Shown here piece after piece: positions 18,664-27,546 of a stretch of DNA of 64,000 nt; the first letter of the stretch is position 1; the number at the start of each line of letters is the position of its first letter. This DNA is from JAKALX01 sp964508715. GTDB taxonomy: Bacteria; Chloroflexota; Dehalococcoidia; Tepidiformales; Tepidiformaceae. The translations under genes and the position numbers were made by a program. The stretch spans positions 324,209 to 388,208 of the forward strand of contig CAZDUX010000001.1 in NCBI GenBank assembly GCA_964508715.1, in the 5' to 3' direction. The notes under the pieces were generated by a model. The model was not told where the DNA came from, ran no database searches, and saw only the letters and a list, made by a program, of their open reading frames with translations.

Positions 18664-18681
18664 TGCCCACGGTAGTGGGCA
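18664..18681. other. Hairpin just upstream of tRNA-Pro
   Basis: A 7 bp perfect stem (TGCCCAC and its complement) with a GGTA loop, about 11 bases before the tRNA. It may be a terminator of the preceding operon or part of the tRNA promoter/processing region; no T-tract follows. Confidence 0.35.
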
Positions 18682-18692
18682 CGGCCCTCGGT

Positions 18693-18769
<77 letters not shown>

Positions 18770-19046
18770 CAACACTGCTTTCCCACTCCCAATCCCTCTC
18801 CTCCACGAGATGCCGCAGGGTTCGGTTACCGGGCCGTTCAAGGGTGCATCCCGGCGGTCACAGCACAGTCTGACCGATCCCCAGAGCACCGATGTATCTG
18901 CGACCCGAGTATCGTCAACGACGTCGGACCTGGCTGTTGGCTTCTACTCGTGGGCGCCGATGTTCATCGGATGGCACAGCAAGCTGGAGTGGGTGCAGGA
19001 ATCGGCGATGGTGGCGGTGCACGCCGCGCACCTGTCGCCGCCCGTG

Positions 19047-20750
19047 TCAGTGATCCGAAGCGCCCTCCGCAGCCTCGAGACGGTTTACCGCACTCACTAC
19101 CGCCTTCAGGGATGCCGCGAGGATGCTCTCGTCGAGCCCCACACCCCAGCGAACGGCTTCGGTGTTCCGTGCTTCGACATACGCGACCGCCCGGGCGTCC
19201 GCACCGGCACTCACCGCGTGCTCCGAGTAGTCCAGCACCTCTACCGCGAAATCCAGGCCACGCTGGAGGGCGTGCACGAACGCCGCGATCGGGCCGTTAC
19301 CCTCGCCGGTCACGGTGCGGACCTCGCCGTCGAGCCGCACCTGTGCGGTGATCTCCGTTATCGCGCCCCGGGTGGTCATCTCATGCGAGATGAGCTCAAC
19401 GCGTGCAAGTTGTGGCAGATACTCCTTCTCGAATGCCTGCCAGATGGCCGTGGGCGTGACCTCCGTACCCGTCTCCTCGCTCACGGTCTGGATCGTCTTC
19501 GAGAACTCGATCTGGAGCCGGCGCGGGAGGTCGAGCCCGTGCTCGGCCTTCATGATGTAGGCGACGCCGCCCTTGCCCGACTGGCTATTCACGCGGATGA
19601 CCGCTTCGTAGCTTCGGCCGACGTGCTTCGGGTCGATGGGCAGATAGGGCACCTCCCAGATCTGGTACTCCTCCCCCAGCGCATCGAGTCCCTTCTTGAT
19701 CGCATCCTGGTGGGAGCCCGAGAACGCCGTGTACACGAGGTCGCCGACGTACGGGTGGCGCGGGTGCACGGGGAGCTGGTTGCAATACTCGGCAACCCGC
19801 CGCAGGCCGTCGATGTCGCTGATGTCGAGCTCCGGATCGACGCCCTGGCTGAAGAGGTTCATCGCCAGGTTGACGATGTCGACGTTTCCGGTCCGTTCAC
19901 CGTTCCCGAAGAGTGTCCCCTCTACACGGTCGGCGCCTGCCATCACGCCGAACTCGGCAGCCGCGACACCGGTACCCCGATCGTTGTGCGGATGAAGTGA
20001 CAGCAGCAGCGAATCGCGGCGCGGGACATGGTGGAGGAACCACTCGATCGCATCGCCGTAGATGTTCGGGGTGTACATCTCCACCGTCGCCGGAAGATTG
20101 AGGATGATCTTGTTCTCGGATGTCGGTTCGATGACATCCATCACCGCCGAGCAGACCTCGAGGGCGTATTCCAGCTCGGTACCCGTGAAGCTCTCTGGCG
20201 AGTACTCGTAGCGCACGTCCGTGCCAGTGAGGCTGGTCTCGAGCTTCTTGCAGAGCGCGGCTGCATCGGTCGCTATCTTCGTGATCCCGTCCTTACCAAG
20301 CCCGAAGACGACACGCCGCTGCAGGATGGATGTCGAGTTGTAGAAGTGGACGATCGCCCTGTGCGCGCCCTGGAGGCATTCGTAGGTACGTTCGATCAGT
20401 TCCGGCCGGCATTGCACCAGCACCTGGATCGTCACGTCATCGGGCACGAGGTCTTCCTCGATGAGCTGGCGTACGAAGTCATAGTCCGGCTGTGAGGCCG
20501 ACGGGAAGCCGACCTCGATCTCCTTGAAGCCCATCAAGACAAGGGCTTCGAACATCCGCAGCTTACGGGCCGGGTCCATCGGATCGATCAGCGCCTGGTT
20601 GCCATCGCGCAGGTCGACCGAGCACCAGAGTGGCGCCTTTTCAATCTGCCGGTTCGGCCATTCACGCTCCGGAAGCCGAAGCGGAAGGGGGCGGAATCCA
20701 CGGTACTTGTGGAACGGCATCTTCTTCCCGGCTATCGGCTCTGGAGGCAT
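19047..20750 (-). CDS. leuA: 2-isopropylmalate synthase, long form (LeuA type 2)
   Basis: First committed enzyme of leucine synthesis: condenses acetyl-CoA with 2-oxoisovalerate. At 567 residues it is the long form found in actinobacteria, Chloroflexota and others. The DRE-TIM barrel is marked by SVDLRDGNQAL at residues 44-54 and the metal site by LHPHNDRG near 245 with FGNGERTGNVD near 277. The C-terminal LeuA dimer/allosteric domain includes the EGNGPIAAFV segment; it is the domain through which leucine inhibits the enzyme in this family. I use the ATG at 20750, after AAAGGGAAA. It is preceded by a leader peptide and an attenuator terminator (separate entries), so it is probably also controlled by transcription attenuation. 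Confidence 0.96.
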   Translation of the reverse strand: MPPEPIAGKKMPFHKYRGFRPLPLRLPEREWPNRQIEKAPLWCSVDLRDGNQALIDPMDPARKLRMFEALVLMGFKEIEVGFPSASQPDYDFVRQLIEEDLVPDDVTIQVLVQCRPELIERTYECLQGAHRAIVHFYNSTSILQRRVVFGLGKDGITKIATDAAALCKKLETSLTGTDVRYEYSPESFTGTELEYALEVCSAVMDVIEPTSENKIILNLPATVEMYTPNIYGDAIEWFLHHVPRRDSLLLSLHPHNDRGTGVAAAEFGVMAGADRVEGTLFGNGERTGNVDIVNLAMNLFSQGVDPELDISDIDGLRRVAEYCNQLPVHPRHPYVGDLVYTAFSGSHQDAIKKGLDALGEEYQIWEVPYLPIDPKHVGRSYEAVIRVNSQSGKGGVAYIMKAEHGLDLPRRLQIEFSKTIQTVSEETGTEVTPTAIWQAFEKEYLPQLARVELISHEMTTRGAITEITAQVRLDGEVRTVTGEGNGPIAAFVHALQRGLDFAVEVLDYSEHAVSAGADARAVAYVEARNTEAVRWGVGLDESILAASLKAVVSAVNRLEAAEGASDH

Positions 20751-20805
20751 GGGTTTCCCTTTCACGGCTGGATGCGATTGCCGCGCCCGGCGGATCTTCG
20801 TACCA

Positions 20806-20839
20806 AACAAAAACCTCCCGGCACGTTCTGCACAGGAGG
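20806..20839 (-). terminator. Attenuator (Rho-independent terminator) upstream of leuA
   Basis: Read on the minus strand, CCTCCTGTGCA pairs with TGCCGGGAGG (one bulged T, loop GAACG) and is followed at once by TTTTTGTTT. It lies between the leader peptide and leuA, so it would stop transcription unless an alternative fold forms. Confidence 0.75.
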
Positions 20840-20844
20840 CTATC

Positions 20845-20867
20845 GGCGAGCTCATTTCGGGCTCGCC
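20845..20867 (-). promoter_or_regulatory. Pause-type hairpin in the leuA leader
   Basis: A perfect 7 bp stem, GGCGAGC with GCTCGCC, beginning two bases after the leader peptide stop codon. It occupies the place of the 1:2 pause hairpin in classical amino acid attenuators. I could not identify a convincing antiterminator (2:3) pairing by eye. Confidence 0.6.
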
Positions 20868-20868
20868 G

Positions 20869-20910
20869 TCAGGTAAGAAGGAGGACGCCAAACGTTGACA
20901 TCCCGTGCAT
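20869..20910 (-). CDS. leuL: leuA leader peptide (leucine attenuation peptide)
   Basis: A 13-residue open frame, MHGMSTFGVLLLT, ending with TGA. It carries three consecutive leucine codons (CTC CTT CTT) preceded by a valine codon, which is how a ribosome senses charged tRNA-Leu. A GGTGGGGCG sequence lies just upstream as a possible ribosome site; a second in-frame ATG is at 20901. It is immediately followed by a pause hairpin and then a terminator, in the order of a classical leu attenuator. It is too short for standard gene calling. Confidence 0.78.
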   Translation of the reverse strand: MHGMSTFGVLLLT

Positions 20911-21194
20911 GTTACGCCCCACCGGCCGCTTACGTCACGCCGAACCATCCCCCATTCGCTCGCGGTATTCCCCTTACAGGCACACTCCTGTGATACATCT
21001 GCAACATCTGGCCTGCCCGAATGGCGGTAGCCTCACCTCGATGTGGAACCTGCGACGTTGGTGGCGCACGGCGAAATGCCGGGCCGGAATCCACTGTCCC
21101 CACCCCGAGGTCGTGATGTTTGGCGAAGACTCCGGAGATCCAGGACCTGGTCGCTGTTGCATCTGCGGCCGTGCTGGTCCTTCCAGGTAGACGA
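20911..21194. other. Intergenic region: leuA promoter region, otherwise no gene seen
   Basis: About 280 bases between the leuA leader and the terminator of the IPT-repeat gene. It must hold the leuA promoter, but I see no convincing -35/-10 pair. Short frames here on both strands have no recognisable features. Confidence 0.5.
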
Positions 21195-21224
21195 AACGGG
21201 CCTGGAGGACGCTCCCGGCCCGTT
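21195..21224 (-). terminator. Terminator hairpin after the IPT-repeat gene
   Basis: AACGGGCC pairs with GGCCCGTT (8 bp), with an inner GGAG/CTCC pairing. It lies about 35 bases past the stop of the secreted IPT-repeat gene. It lacks a clear T-tract. Confidence 0.5.
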
Positions 21225-21257
21225 CGGTGCAGGCAATGCTCGCCGCTACTCAGCAGA

Positions 21258-23066
21258 TCATGTCGTCTGGGTGATGGTCCAGCTCAGCGAGCCCGGTGCG
21301 CTGATGGCCAACCAGTAAACGCCACCGTGGTGGAACGTGGTGATGTCCACCGCTCCCGGTATCCCGACTCCCGATGGGAACCAGCCCTTGAACGTCTGGG
21401 TCGCCGGGTCGAAATACCACACCGCGGTCACGGACGAAAGAACATTGTTCGTCCCTGAAGCCGAGCCCGTCAGCGCAGTCTGGATTGACATCCCTTCGGC
21501 ACCCTTCCATTCGATCGGTGTCCAGCGGAAATAGAGCGTGTATGTGAACGTGGTTGTGGTTCCCTGGTTCGTGAACAGATCCCCGGAACTCGTCGCACTC
21601 GTACCCGCCGAGTTGACCACGCGGATATCGACCTGGCCCACCACGGCCCCAGTCGGCACCGTTGCCCGGACCTGGGTGTCGCTCAGGACAGTGAAGGTGG
21701 CCGAGACGCCGCCAAACGTCACGCCCGTCGCGCCGGTGAAGCCGCTTCCCCCAATGATGACCAGGTCTCCAGGTTTGCCAGTATTGGGCGAGACACTGGA
21801 CACCACTGGCAGGATGGAACCGGTGTAGAGGTAGTTGTCGGCTGCTGTGTCGACCGACGTACCGTAGATGGTTGTGACGATCACGCTCACCGAGCCCGCG
21901 ATGTGCGGTGGAGCGATGACCGTCAGTGAGTTCGGGTCCGAGGCATCGAACACCGTCGCAGCGACACCTCCGAAAGTCACTGATGTCACATTGGTGAACC
22001 CGCTCCCGAGGATCGTGACATAGTTGAGGCCGGAACTCGGACCGGTGTTCGGATAGAGACCCGTGACGACAGGCCCGGAGCCCAACCCATAGGTGAACGC
22101 GAACGGCAGCGTTGTGGAGCCGCCGAGGCCGTTGAATGTCACGTTATAGGGCCCCCCGAAACCAGCCGGGGTCACACACGTCGCGGTCGTACCGTAACCC
22201 GCTATGCCCGTGCACGGCACGCTGCCGATCGTGATCGATACGGGGTTATAGAGGTTCGTGCCGTAGAGCGTTACGACTGTCCCGCCGAATACTGGCCCGG
22301 TCGCGGGCGAGATGAAGTTGATCGTCGGAGTGCTGAAGCCGCTGTAGTTGAACTGGTCGGCTGCCGAGGTCGCACTCGTGAGCAGGCCGTTCGTCACCGT
22401 GACATGCACGATGCCCACGCCGGGAGGTACGACGGCAGTGATGGAGTTCGCGTTGTTCACCGTGCAAGACGTCACGGCGGTGAGCCCGAACTTGACGCCG
22501 CCGGGGCAGATAACGCCGCCGAACCCGGTCCCGGTGATCATCACGAGTGAACCCGACGTGCCGAATGTCGGGCTGACTGCCGTGACGGTTGGCGCACTGG
22601 CGCCGTTGTCGAGGATGGTGACGGTAGCAACGGCGGTTGCCGTGTCACCGGCCGGCACATCGAGCGACATGGTGACATTGAGCGAGTGGGGGGCACTGCT
22701 CGAATTGACCATGGTCGTGAGGTTGTACGTTTGTGTGGTGATGCCACTGGTGAATGGGATGATCACCGGATTTGTGACGACACTGTAGTCAACACCGGAA
22801 GTGGCCGGGCTCAATCCGATACCCCCGAAGGTCAGTTTGAGGTTCTGGTCCTGACAGGACCCACTCGTTCGGTTGACGGTGATGCCGATCAACGAGCCCT
22901 CTACGCCCGATGGGGTGGAGTTGGCGAAGCTATACGTACAGCCGGGAACAGCGAACGCTGGCGCCGCCCCGCCCTGTATCAACGCGACGGCAGCGGCAAT
23001 GCTGATGGCAGCCGCGATTGTGGCAGCCCTCAGAAGAGCCTGGAAGTGATAGGTGATGGCGTTCAT
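21258..23066 (-). CDS. Secreted protein with about four IPT/TIG repeats
   Basis: A 602-residue exported protein. It starts MNAITYHFQ after a GGAGAGG site and has a signal peptide with a hydrophobic core ending near APAFA-VPGC (residues 35-45). A Calx-beta-like segment (about 50-150, ending ATVTILDNG) comes next, followed by four Ig-like IPT/TIG repeats, each opening with P.V..xSPxxGxxG (PTVTAVSPTFGTSG, PTINFISPATGPVFG, PVVTGLYPNTGPSSG, PVVSSVSPNTGKPG) at about 80-90 residue spacing. The C-terminal 100 residues form another domain with WTPIEWKG and VYWLAIS. No anchor or sortase motif is seen. It is probably a cell-surface or extracellular adhesion/polysaccharide-binding protein; the ligand is unknown. 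Confidence 0.85.
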   Translation of the reverse strand: MNAITYHFQALLRAATIAAAISIAAAVALIQGGAAPAFAVPGCTYSFANSTPSGVEGSLIGITVNRTSGSCQDQNLKLTFGGIGLSPATSGVDYSVVTNPVIIPFTSGITTQTYNLTTMVNSSSAPHSLNVTMSLDVPAGDTATAVATVTILDNGASAPTVTAVSPTFGTSGSLVMITGTGFGGVICPGGVKFGLTAVTSCTVNNANSITAVVPPGVGIVHVTVTNGLLTSATSAADQFNYSGFSTPTINFISPATGPVFGGTVVTLYGTNLYNPVSITIGSVPCTGIAGYGTTATCVTPAGFGGPYNVTFNGLGGSTTLPFAFTYGLGSGPVVTGLYPNTGPSSGLNYVTILGSGFTNVTSVTFGGVAATVFDASDPNSLTVIAPPHIAGSVSVIVTTIYGTSVDTAADNYLYTGSILPVVSSVSPNTGKPGDLVIIGGSGFTGATGVTFGGVSATFTVLSDTQVRATVPTGAVVGQVDIRVVNSAGTSATSSGDLFTNQGTTTTFTYTLYFRWTPIEWKGAEGMSIQTALTGSASGTNNVLSSVTAVWYFDPATQTFKGWFPSGVGIPGAVDITTFHHGGVYWLAISAPGSLSWTITQTT

Positions 23067-23320
23067 CGCAGTACCTCTCCACTCTCTATTCGTCTCCGGC
23101 GCCCTGCAGTACTGACGAATTTCCCGGTGAAAAGTTGCGGCGCCGCCGACGTAGCGAGTAAGAGTGGCCCGCCCCATCGCTGCATGTGCTGCCAGAGTGT
23201 GACAGAAATGATCCGCATTTGGAATAACGAACTATCCCTATACGGACGGCAGATCTACCAACCCCATGCATCGCTCCACCGGCACGAGGTTATGAGGTTC
23301 GACCTCCCACGCTCGCGCCG

Positions 23321-24262
23321 TTAGATCGTCGTTTGCGCCGGTTCCTCCTGGCGTGCGTTGGCCGACAACATCATCGCTGCGAGCCCAATCACCGCGAGGC
23401 CCGACTGATAGGTACTGTGCAAACCGAGACCGCCGAGAACGACCAGCACCAATGCCGATGCAGCGAGCCAGCGCCGTTCACGCACGAGCCCCGAAACGGT
23501 TGCTGTGATCAAACCAACCGCCACCGCATAGACAATCGCGGGCAGAGTCCCCGTCATTCCCTGGTTCCAGAGCAAGAGGATCTTGGCTGTCGACGCACCG
23601 CCGATCAGCACGACTGCTGTGACCACGGCAACGACTATCCCGAGCTGCGAACTGCGCCTTTCACGGCCTGCCCGAAACGCGAAAAAGATGCACACAGCCG
23701 CAGCTACGGCGACCACTTCCGAAGCCCAGAGGAGACTCCGTCCGTCGAGTTGAGGAAAACCTGCCTGGGCTGCTGCCTGGCCAACTGCATCCGCGGACGC
23801 GAGGGCAAATGCAGCGAGATAGACACCCATCGCGAGCCCTGTACGCCGATCGATGAACGTGAGGGCGAGGACAATGAGTCCCAGTGAGACGGTTACGAGT
23901 GCAGGGGGAAGCAGGTCGCCCAGGATCCCCGCCCGTGTCGCGAACGCGGTCATCGCGAACACACCGACACCGGCAGCAGCAACCAGGCCTGCTCGCCCAC
24001 AGCGCCCCCCGAGCGCAAGGGCGGCAAGTGGCAGGCAACCACCAACCAGGACCGCTGCCACGTAGTAATCGAAACGGCCAGCGAGGGTGAGCACCCGGTA
24101 CGGAGTCGCCATCTCCTCCATACCGGGTATGTGAATGGCGGTCCTGGTGAACGAACGCAGGATGATGAGTTCAATCACCGCCGCGGCAGCGAGCCAGGCT
24201 GCCGCCGCAGCGAAGAGCCCTGCCGCATCCTGCGAACGCGAGGTAGCGGCACGTGCGGTCAT
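23321..24262 (-). CDS. Polytopic membrane protein, last gene of the Mo-enzyme operon
   Basis: A 313-residue protein with about nine or ten hydrophobic helices; I do not recognise the family. The first external loop holds FTRTAIHIPGMEEMATPYRVL, with the only conspicuous His-Met candidates for a cofactor site. Its ATG overlaps the stop of the haem-b subunit (ATGA), so it is co-translated with the enzyme genes. By position it could be a membrane anchor, a quinone-reactive partner or an assembly factor, but nothing in the sequence proves this. Confidence 0.7.
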   Translation of the reverse strand: MTARAATSRSQDAAGLFAAAAAWLAAAAVIELIILRSFTRTAIHIPGMEEMATPYRVLTLAGRFDYYVAAVLVGGCLPLAALALGGRCGRAGLVAAAGVGVFAMTAFATRAGILGDLLPPALVTVSLGLIVLALTFIDRRTGLAMGVYLAAFALASADAVGQAAAQAGFPQLDGRSLLWASEVVAVAAAVCIFFAFRAGRERRSSQLGIVVAVVTAVVLIGGASTAKILLLWNQGMTGTLPAIVYAVAVGLITATVSGLVRERRWLAASALVLVVLGGLGLHSTYQSGLAVIGLAAMMLSANARQEEPAQTTI

Positions 24263-25239
24263 GACCGCTTCGCCTCCTTGTACCCGTAGACTCCGAGCCC
24301 GACACCCACGCCAACGAATCCGACGAACAGCGCGGCAACGAGTACCCACGCCAGCGGGTTCGATTCATCGCCCACGATTTCGGTGCCCGAGAGGGAGAGA
24401 CGGACGAACTGCGAGACCGACTTCCGGCCGTTACGGTCACCCTCGCTACCGTTCCAGACAGCGAAGGCCATGTCGGTTGCGGCACCCTTGGTGAATCCGG
24501 CGTTGTTGACGTCGCCGCTTGTCAGGGTGCGCTCGAAGACGACTGCCCAGTTCTTACCGTCGTGTACTCCGTTACCGGAGACGTCCTGCGTGTTCGCCTT
24601 CGAGAGCGTCCCGAAAGCGTGCGAGACGAGCGTCTGCACCGGGCCCGCAGCCGTGTCAGCATACGGGTTGCCGGCTGCTCGTGCGGTGTAGAAGAGGGTG
24701 TCCTTCGATGGGTACCCATCAACCAGGGCTCCAACGTAAAGGTCCGCGGGGTCTTTCACCCCGGTCTGTGAGTCGGCACGCCACTGCCAGATGTTCACAC
24801 CGGCATTCAACTGGCCCATGCAGAGTGCCGGGACAGCACCAGCCGACGCCTGAGAGGGGAACTCGATGGCGACGGCATCCGAGAAGTCCTGGACGCGAGC
24901 TGTAATGTCGTCCTTCGTCGCGTCAGCCCACTCGACACGGAGGTAGATCTTGTCCTGGTAGTGGATCGCCTTTGCATTGATGGTTGGGATACTGCCACCG
25001 CCGGCTGCGTACGACGCTGCCTGCGCGGTAAGTGGCACCTGGATCTGCGCAGCATTCGCCCAGACACCGCTCGATGGGTCGAGGCCCGGGTCTTGATTAC
25101 TGCCGAAGGCAGTGAGTGTCATGGTCTGCGAAGCGGCCGGGTTGACACCCGTGAACTGCAACAGGCCGGCCACACCCAGGACGATACTCGCGAGCCCCAG
25201 AGCCCGGCCGTGTTTGCGAACGAAATCACGAATCCTCAT
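24259..25239 (-). CDS. Haem-b gamma subunit of a type II DMSO-reductase-family enzyme (EB_dh domain)
   Basis: A 326-residue exported electron-transfer subunit related to EbdC, DdhC, SerC and ClrC, which carry one haem b. It has a Sec-type signal (residues 12-37, ending NPAASQT) and an EB_dh beta-sandwich. The expected haem-ligand region CMGQLNAGVNIWQWR has Met141, and the C-terminal GKNWAVVFERTL motif has the candidate lysine ligand. Unlike the soluble periplasmic gamma subunits I know, it ends in a transmembrane helix (NPLAWVLVAALFVGFVGVG) with a short basic tail, so the complex is probably tethered to the outer face of the membrane. It starts five bases after the chaperone gene. Confidence 0.88.
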   Translation of the reverse strand: MRIRDFVRKHGRALGLASIVLGVAGLLQFTGVNPAASQTMTLTAFGSNQDPGLDPSSGVWANAAQIQVPLTAQAASYAAGGGSIPTINAKAIHYQDKIYLRVEWADATKDDITARVQDFSDAVAIEFPSQASAGAVPALCMGQLNAGVNIWQWRADSQTGVKDPADLYVGALVDGYPSKDTLFYTARAAGNPYADTAAGPVQTLVSHAFGTLSKANTQDVSGNGVHDGKNWAVVFERTLTSGDVNNAGFTKGAATDMAFAVWNGSEGDRNGRKSVSQFVRLSLSGTEIVGDESNPLAWVLVAALFVGFVGVGVGLGVYGYKEAKRS

Positions 25240-25244
25240 CTGAA

Positions 25245-26024
25245 TCACCTCGAGAGCACCGGGATATCGTCCGGGGCGATGAGCTGGGGCTCTGTCGCCT
25301 CGGATTCGATGTCGTCGCTCATGTCGTCGTTTGCGGTCCCGGGCGGGTCCCAGGTCATCTGCGGTTCCTCCGCATAGGCAATGGGGCCAGCGTCGAGGAA
25401 TGCAATATCGGCCTCGATCCAATCGGTGAGGGCCTCACCGGCGAGAAAGTAGAACGGCGTGCTCATCGCCCGGGCGGTGATGCGCCGGCCAAGGGCACTG
25501 CCCCATCGCCCAAGGTGTTCGCGGATGAACATCCGCTGGGCACGGCGCACCTGGGCCACACGGGGTGCACCCATGTGCTCGGTCGCGTGGTTCTGCTTCC
25601 TGCAGAGATAGCCCATGAATGCCAGCTCGACGGAGATGTCATCGGGCCGGAACCCTGGCTGTGCCGGGTCGACCCCGAATGCCCGGTAGAACCCTGCGAT
25701 ATCGGCCATGCGCGCGGTTTGCTGGCTCGGGTCGGTCGAGAGATAGGCCGTCTCGAACGTCGGGCAGTCGGGCGACGAGCTCAAGGTGAAGAGGCGGATA
25801 TGCTCCGCCTCGAGCTGCTGCCGTTCCGCCGTCAGCACACGATTGACGAGATCCTCGAGCGGTGTGCCGGCAAACGACGGTGCAGCCGCCGTTGCAACCT
25901 GCTTCATCCCCTCGAAACTCTGCTGGTCGGGGTAGGCCATGGCATGGGCCAACAGGTCATACGCCATGGCACGCCGGAGCGTCACCGCACTCGATTCGGC
26001 AGTTGTTGACGTTGACTTCGCCAT
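25245..26024 (-). CDS. TorD/DmsD-family redox enzyme maturation chaperone (delta subunit)
   Basis: A 259-residue all-alpha cytoplasmic chaperone that binds the Tat-exported catalytic subunit during molybdenum cofactor insertion. Family features: EHIRLFTLSSSPDCPTFETAYL near residue 75 and DDISVELAFMGYLCRKQ near 130. The ATG at 26024 follows GGAGGAG. An acidic tail (DDMSDDIESEATEP) is present. In the operon it sits between the beta and gamma subunit genes, whereas the ebd/clr-type clusters I recall usually place delta last or near last. Confidence 0.9.
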   Translation of the reverse strand: MAKSTSTTAESSAVTLRRAMAYDLLAHAMAYPDQQSFEGMKQVATAAAPSFAGTPLEDLVNRVLTAERQQLEAEHIRLFTLSSSPDCPTFETAYLSTDPSQQTARMADIAGFYRAFGVDPAQPGFRPDDISVELAFMGYLCRKQNHATEHMGAPRVAQVRRAQRMFIREHLGRWGSALGRRITARAMSTPFYFLAGEALTDWIEADIAFLDAGPIAYAEEPQMTWDPPGTANDDMSDDIESEATEPQLIAPDDIPVLSR

Positions 26025-26036
26025 CGTCTCCTCCAC

Positions 26037-27275
26037 CTAAATCGTGTTCATGGTGACCTGGGCCGGGCGCTCGATGAGCGGCTCATCCACGTGCACGCGG
26101 ACGATCTCCTTCCCATTGCTGTCGTAGCCGATCACCGTGTCGTTGTAGATCTCGCGCTTCACCCCGGCGACCGTGATCTCACTGGTCTTTGGCCCCGGTT
26201 CTACCTTGTAGGAGAAGATGATCTCCTGCGTGGCACGGAAGAGCTGCAGAACAGCGAGCAGTTCGCGGCTGGGGTTGGTGTACTTCGCGATCGCGTCATC
26301 GACACCCGGGCCAAACATCTGGCGGAGGTAGTCGCGTGGGACCCAGCGTGGCGGAATGTAGTAGATATTCGGCTGGGTGCCGAACTGCGGGTAGAGCGGT
26401 AACGCAACCTTCTCGACCTGCACCAGGTAGTACAGGGGATTCTGGCGATCTTCGATCCACTGGCCGTCAGCACCCGCCTGGATGAGCCCCTGCAGCCGGA
26501 TCTTGCCGATGCAGCCGGCCATGCAGCGCGTTTCCATCGGGAGCCCGTTCGTCAGCGGGTCGGAACCTTCGACACGGGGATAGCAGCCGATGCACTTCTC
26601 CGATGTCCGCGTACTCGGCCGGTACATCGACTTCTTGTATGGGCACGCCTCGACGCACTTGCGGTAGCCGCGGCACCGGCCTTCGTCGATGAGGACGATG
26701 CCGTCTTCCTCGCGCTTGTAGATGGCATTTCGTGGGCAGGCAGCGAGGCAGGCCGGATAGGTGCAGTGGTTGCAAAGCCGCTGGAGGTAAAAGAACCAGC
26801 CCGAATGCTCCGGGAGTTCGACGCCCTGCTTCGGGTAGTTGGTCGCGGTGTCTTCGAAGATGTTCGGTGCTTTCCAGTCCTCTTCGGGAGGAATGTAGCC
26901 CGTGACCATGTTGTTGATCTGGTCGGCCGTCTCGAAGATCGTCTTCCCTTCGAACGTCCCGTAGGGGGCCGTCCTGGGGTCTTTCTGGGTGGCATTCCAA
27001 ACCTGCCCGCCGGGATTGGCCTTCTCCTGCATCTCGAGGATGTTTACATCCCAGTGCTGCGGGTAGCCGCCATACGGCTTGGTTTCGACGTTGTTCCACC
27101 ACATCAACTCCTGGCCGGGTGAGAACGTCCAGGTCGACTTGCAGGCCATGGTGCACGTCTGGCAGGCGATACACCGGTTGATGTTGAAGACGGCGGCAAA
27201 TTGACGCTTGGCCGGCCCGCCCGCAAAGCGGTAGTCCATCTCCCGCCCGAGATGCCAGTTGTAAACCTTGGGCAT
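26037..27275 (-). CDS. Iron-sulfur beta subunit of a type II DMSO-reductase-family enzyme (EbdB/ClrB/NarH-like)
   Basis: A 412-residue electron-transfer subunit with four cysteine groups: Cys35/38/41/45 (CIACQTCTMAC), Cys168/171/176/180 (CNHCTYPACLAAC), Cys201/207/211 (CRGYRKCVEAC) and Cys228/231/251/255 (CIGC...CMAGC). In the third group a Tyr replaces one cysteine (CRGY, where NarH has CRGW), which fits three [4Fe-4S] and one [3Fe-4S] cluster. It has no signal peptide, so it should travel with alpha through Tat. Its ATG overlaps the stop of the small upstream gene (TAATG). Confidence 0.95.
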   Translation of the reverse strand: MPKVYNWHLGREMDYRFAGGPAKRQFAAVFNINRCIACQTCTMACKSTWTFSPGQELMWWNNVETKPYGGYPQHWDVNILEMQEKANPGGQVWNATQKDPRTAPYGTFEGKTIFETADQINNMVTGYIPPEEDWKAPNIFEDTATNYPKQGVELPEHSGWFFYLQRLCNHCTYPACLAACPRNAIYKREEDGIVLIDEGRCRGYRKCVEACPYKKSMYRPSTRTSEKCIGCYPRVEGSDPLTNGLPMETRCMAGCIGKIRLQGLIQAGADGQWIEDRQNPLYYLVQVEKVALPLYPQFGTQPNIYYIPPRWVPRDYLRQMFGPGVDDAIAKYTNPSRELLAVLQLFRATQEIIFSYKVEPGPKTSEITVAGVKREIYNDTVIGYDSNGKEIVRVHVDEPLIERPAQVTMNTI

Positions 27276-27544
27276 TACGCCACCTCCGAACGGGCAGACC
27301 CGTACACGTCGTCGAGAATGGCCTCCACGAACGCCTCGCCCCGGTTCTGGAGAATGGCGTGCGTGCCGGCGAAGTACTTTGACCGGAAGAGCATGAGTAC
27401 CCGCTCACGGGGCATCCCCATCAGGGCATACTCCTCGATGAATGTGCGTGCCATGACTTCGTCGGGGTCGACACCGGGCGGGTAAGGGATGCGCACAGCA
27501 ACGAACTCATACGGGTCGTCGGCCTCGAACTGCTTCTCAGCCAT
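27275..27544 (-). CDS. Small hypothetical protein between the alpha and beta subunit genes
   Basis: An 89-residue acidic soluble protein starting MAEKQFEADDPYEF, two bases after the alpha stop and overlapping the beta start by one base, so it is certainly translated with the operon. It has no signal peptide, membrane segment or cysteines. Visible features are VAVRIPYPPGVDPDEVMARTFIEEYALMG and a helical C-terminal half. I do not recognise it. Tight coupling suggests an assembly factor or an extra small subunit of the molybdenum enzyme. Confidence 0.75.
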   Translation of the reverse strand: MAEKQFEADDPYEFVAVRIPYPPGVDPDEVMARTFIEEYALMGMPRERVLMLFRSKYFAGTHAILQNRGEAFVEAILDDVYGSARSEVA

Positions 27545-27546
27545 CG

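Noticed and set aside
20751..20948. T-box riboswitch upstream of leuA
   Set aside because: No TGGNACC T-box core or specifier loop is visible; a translated Leu-rich leader peptide explains the terminator better.
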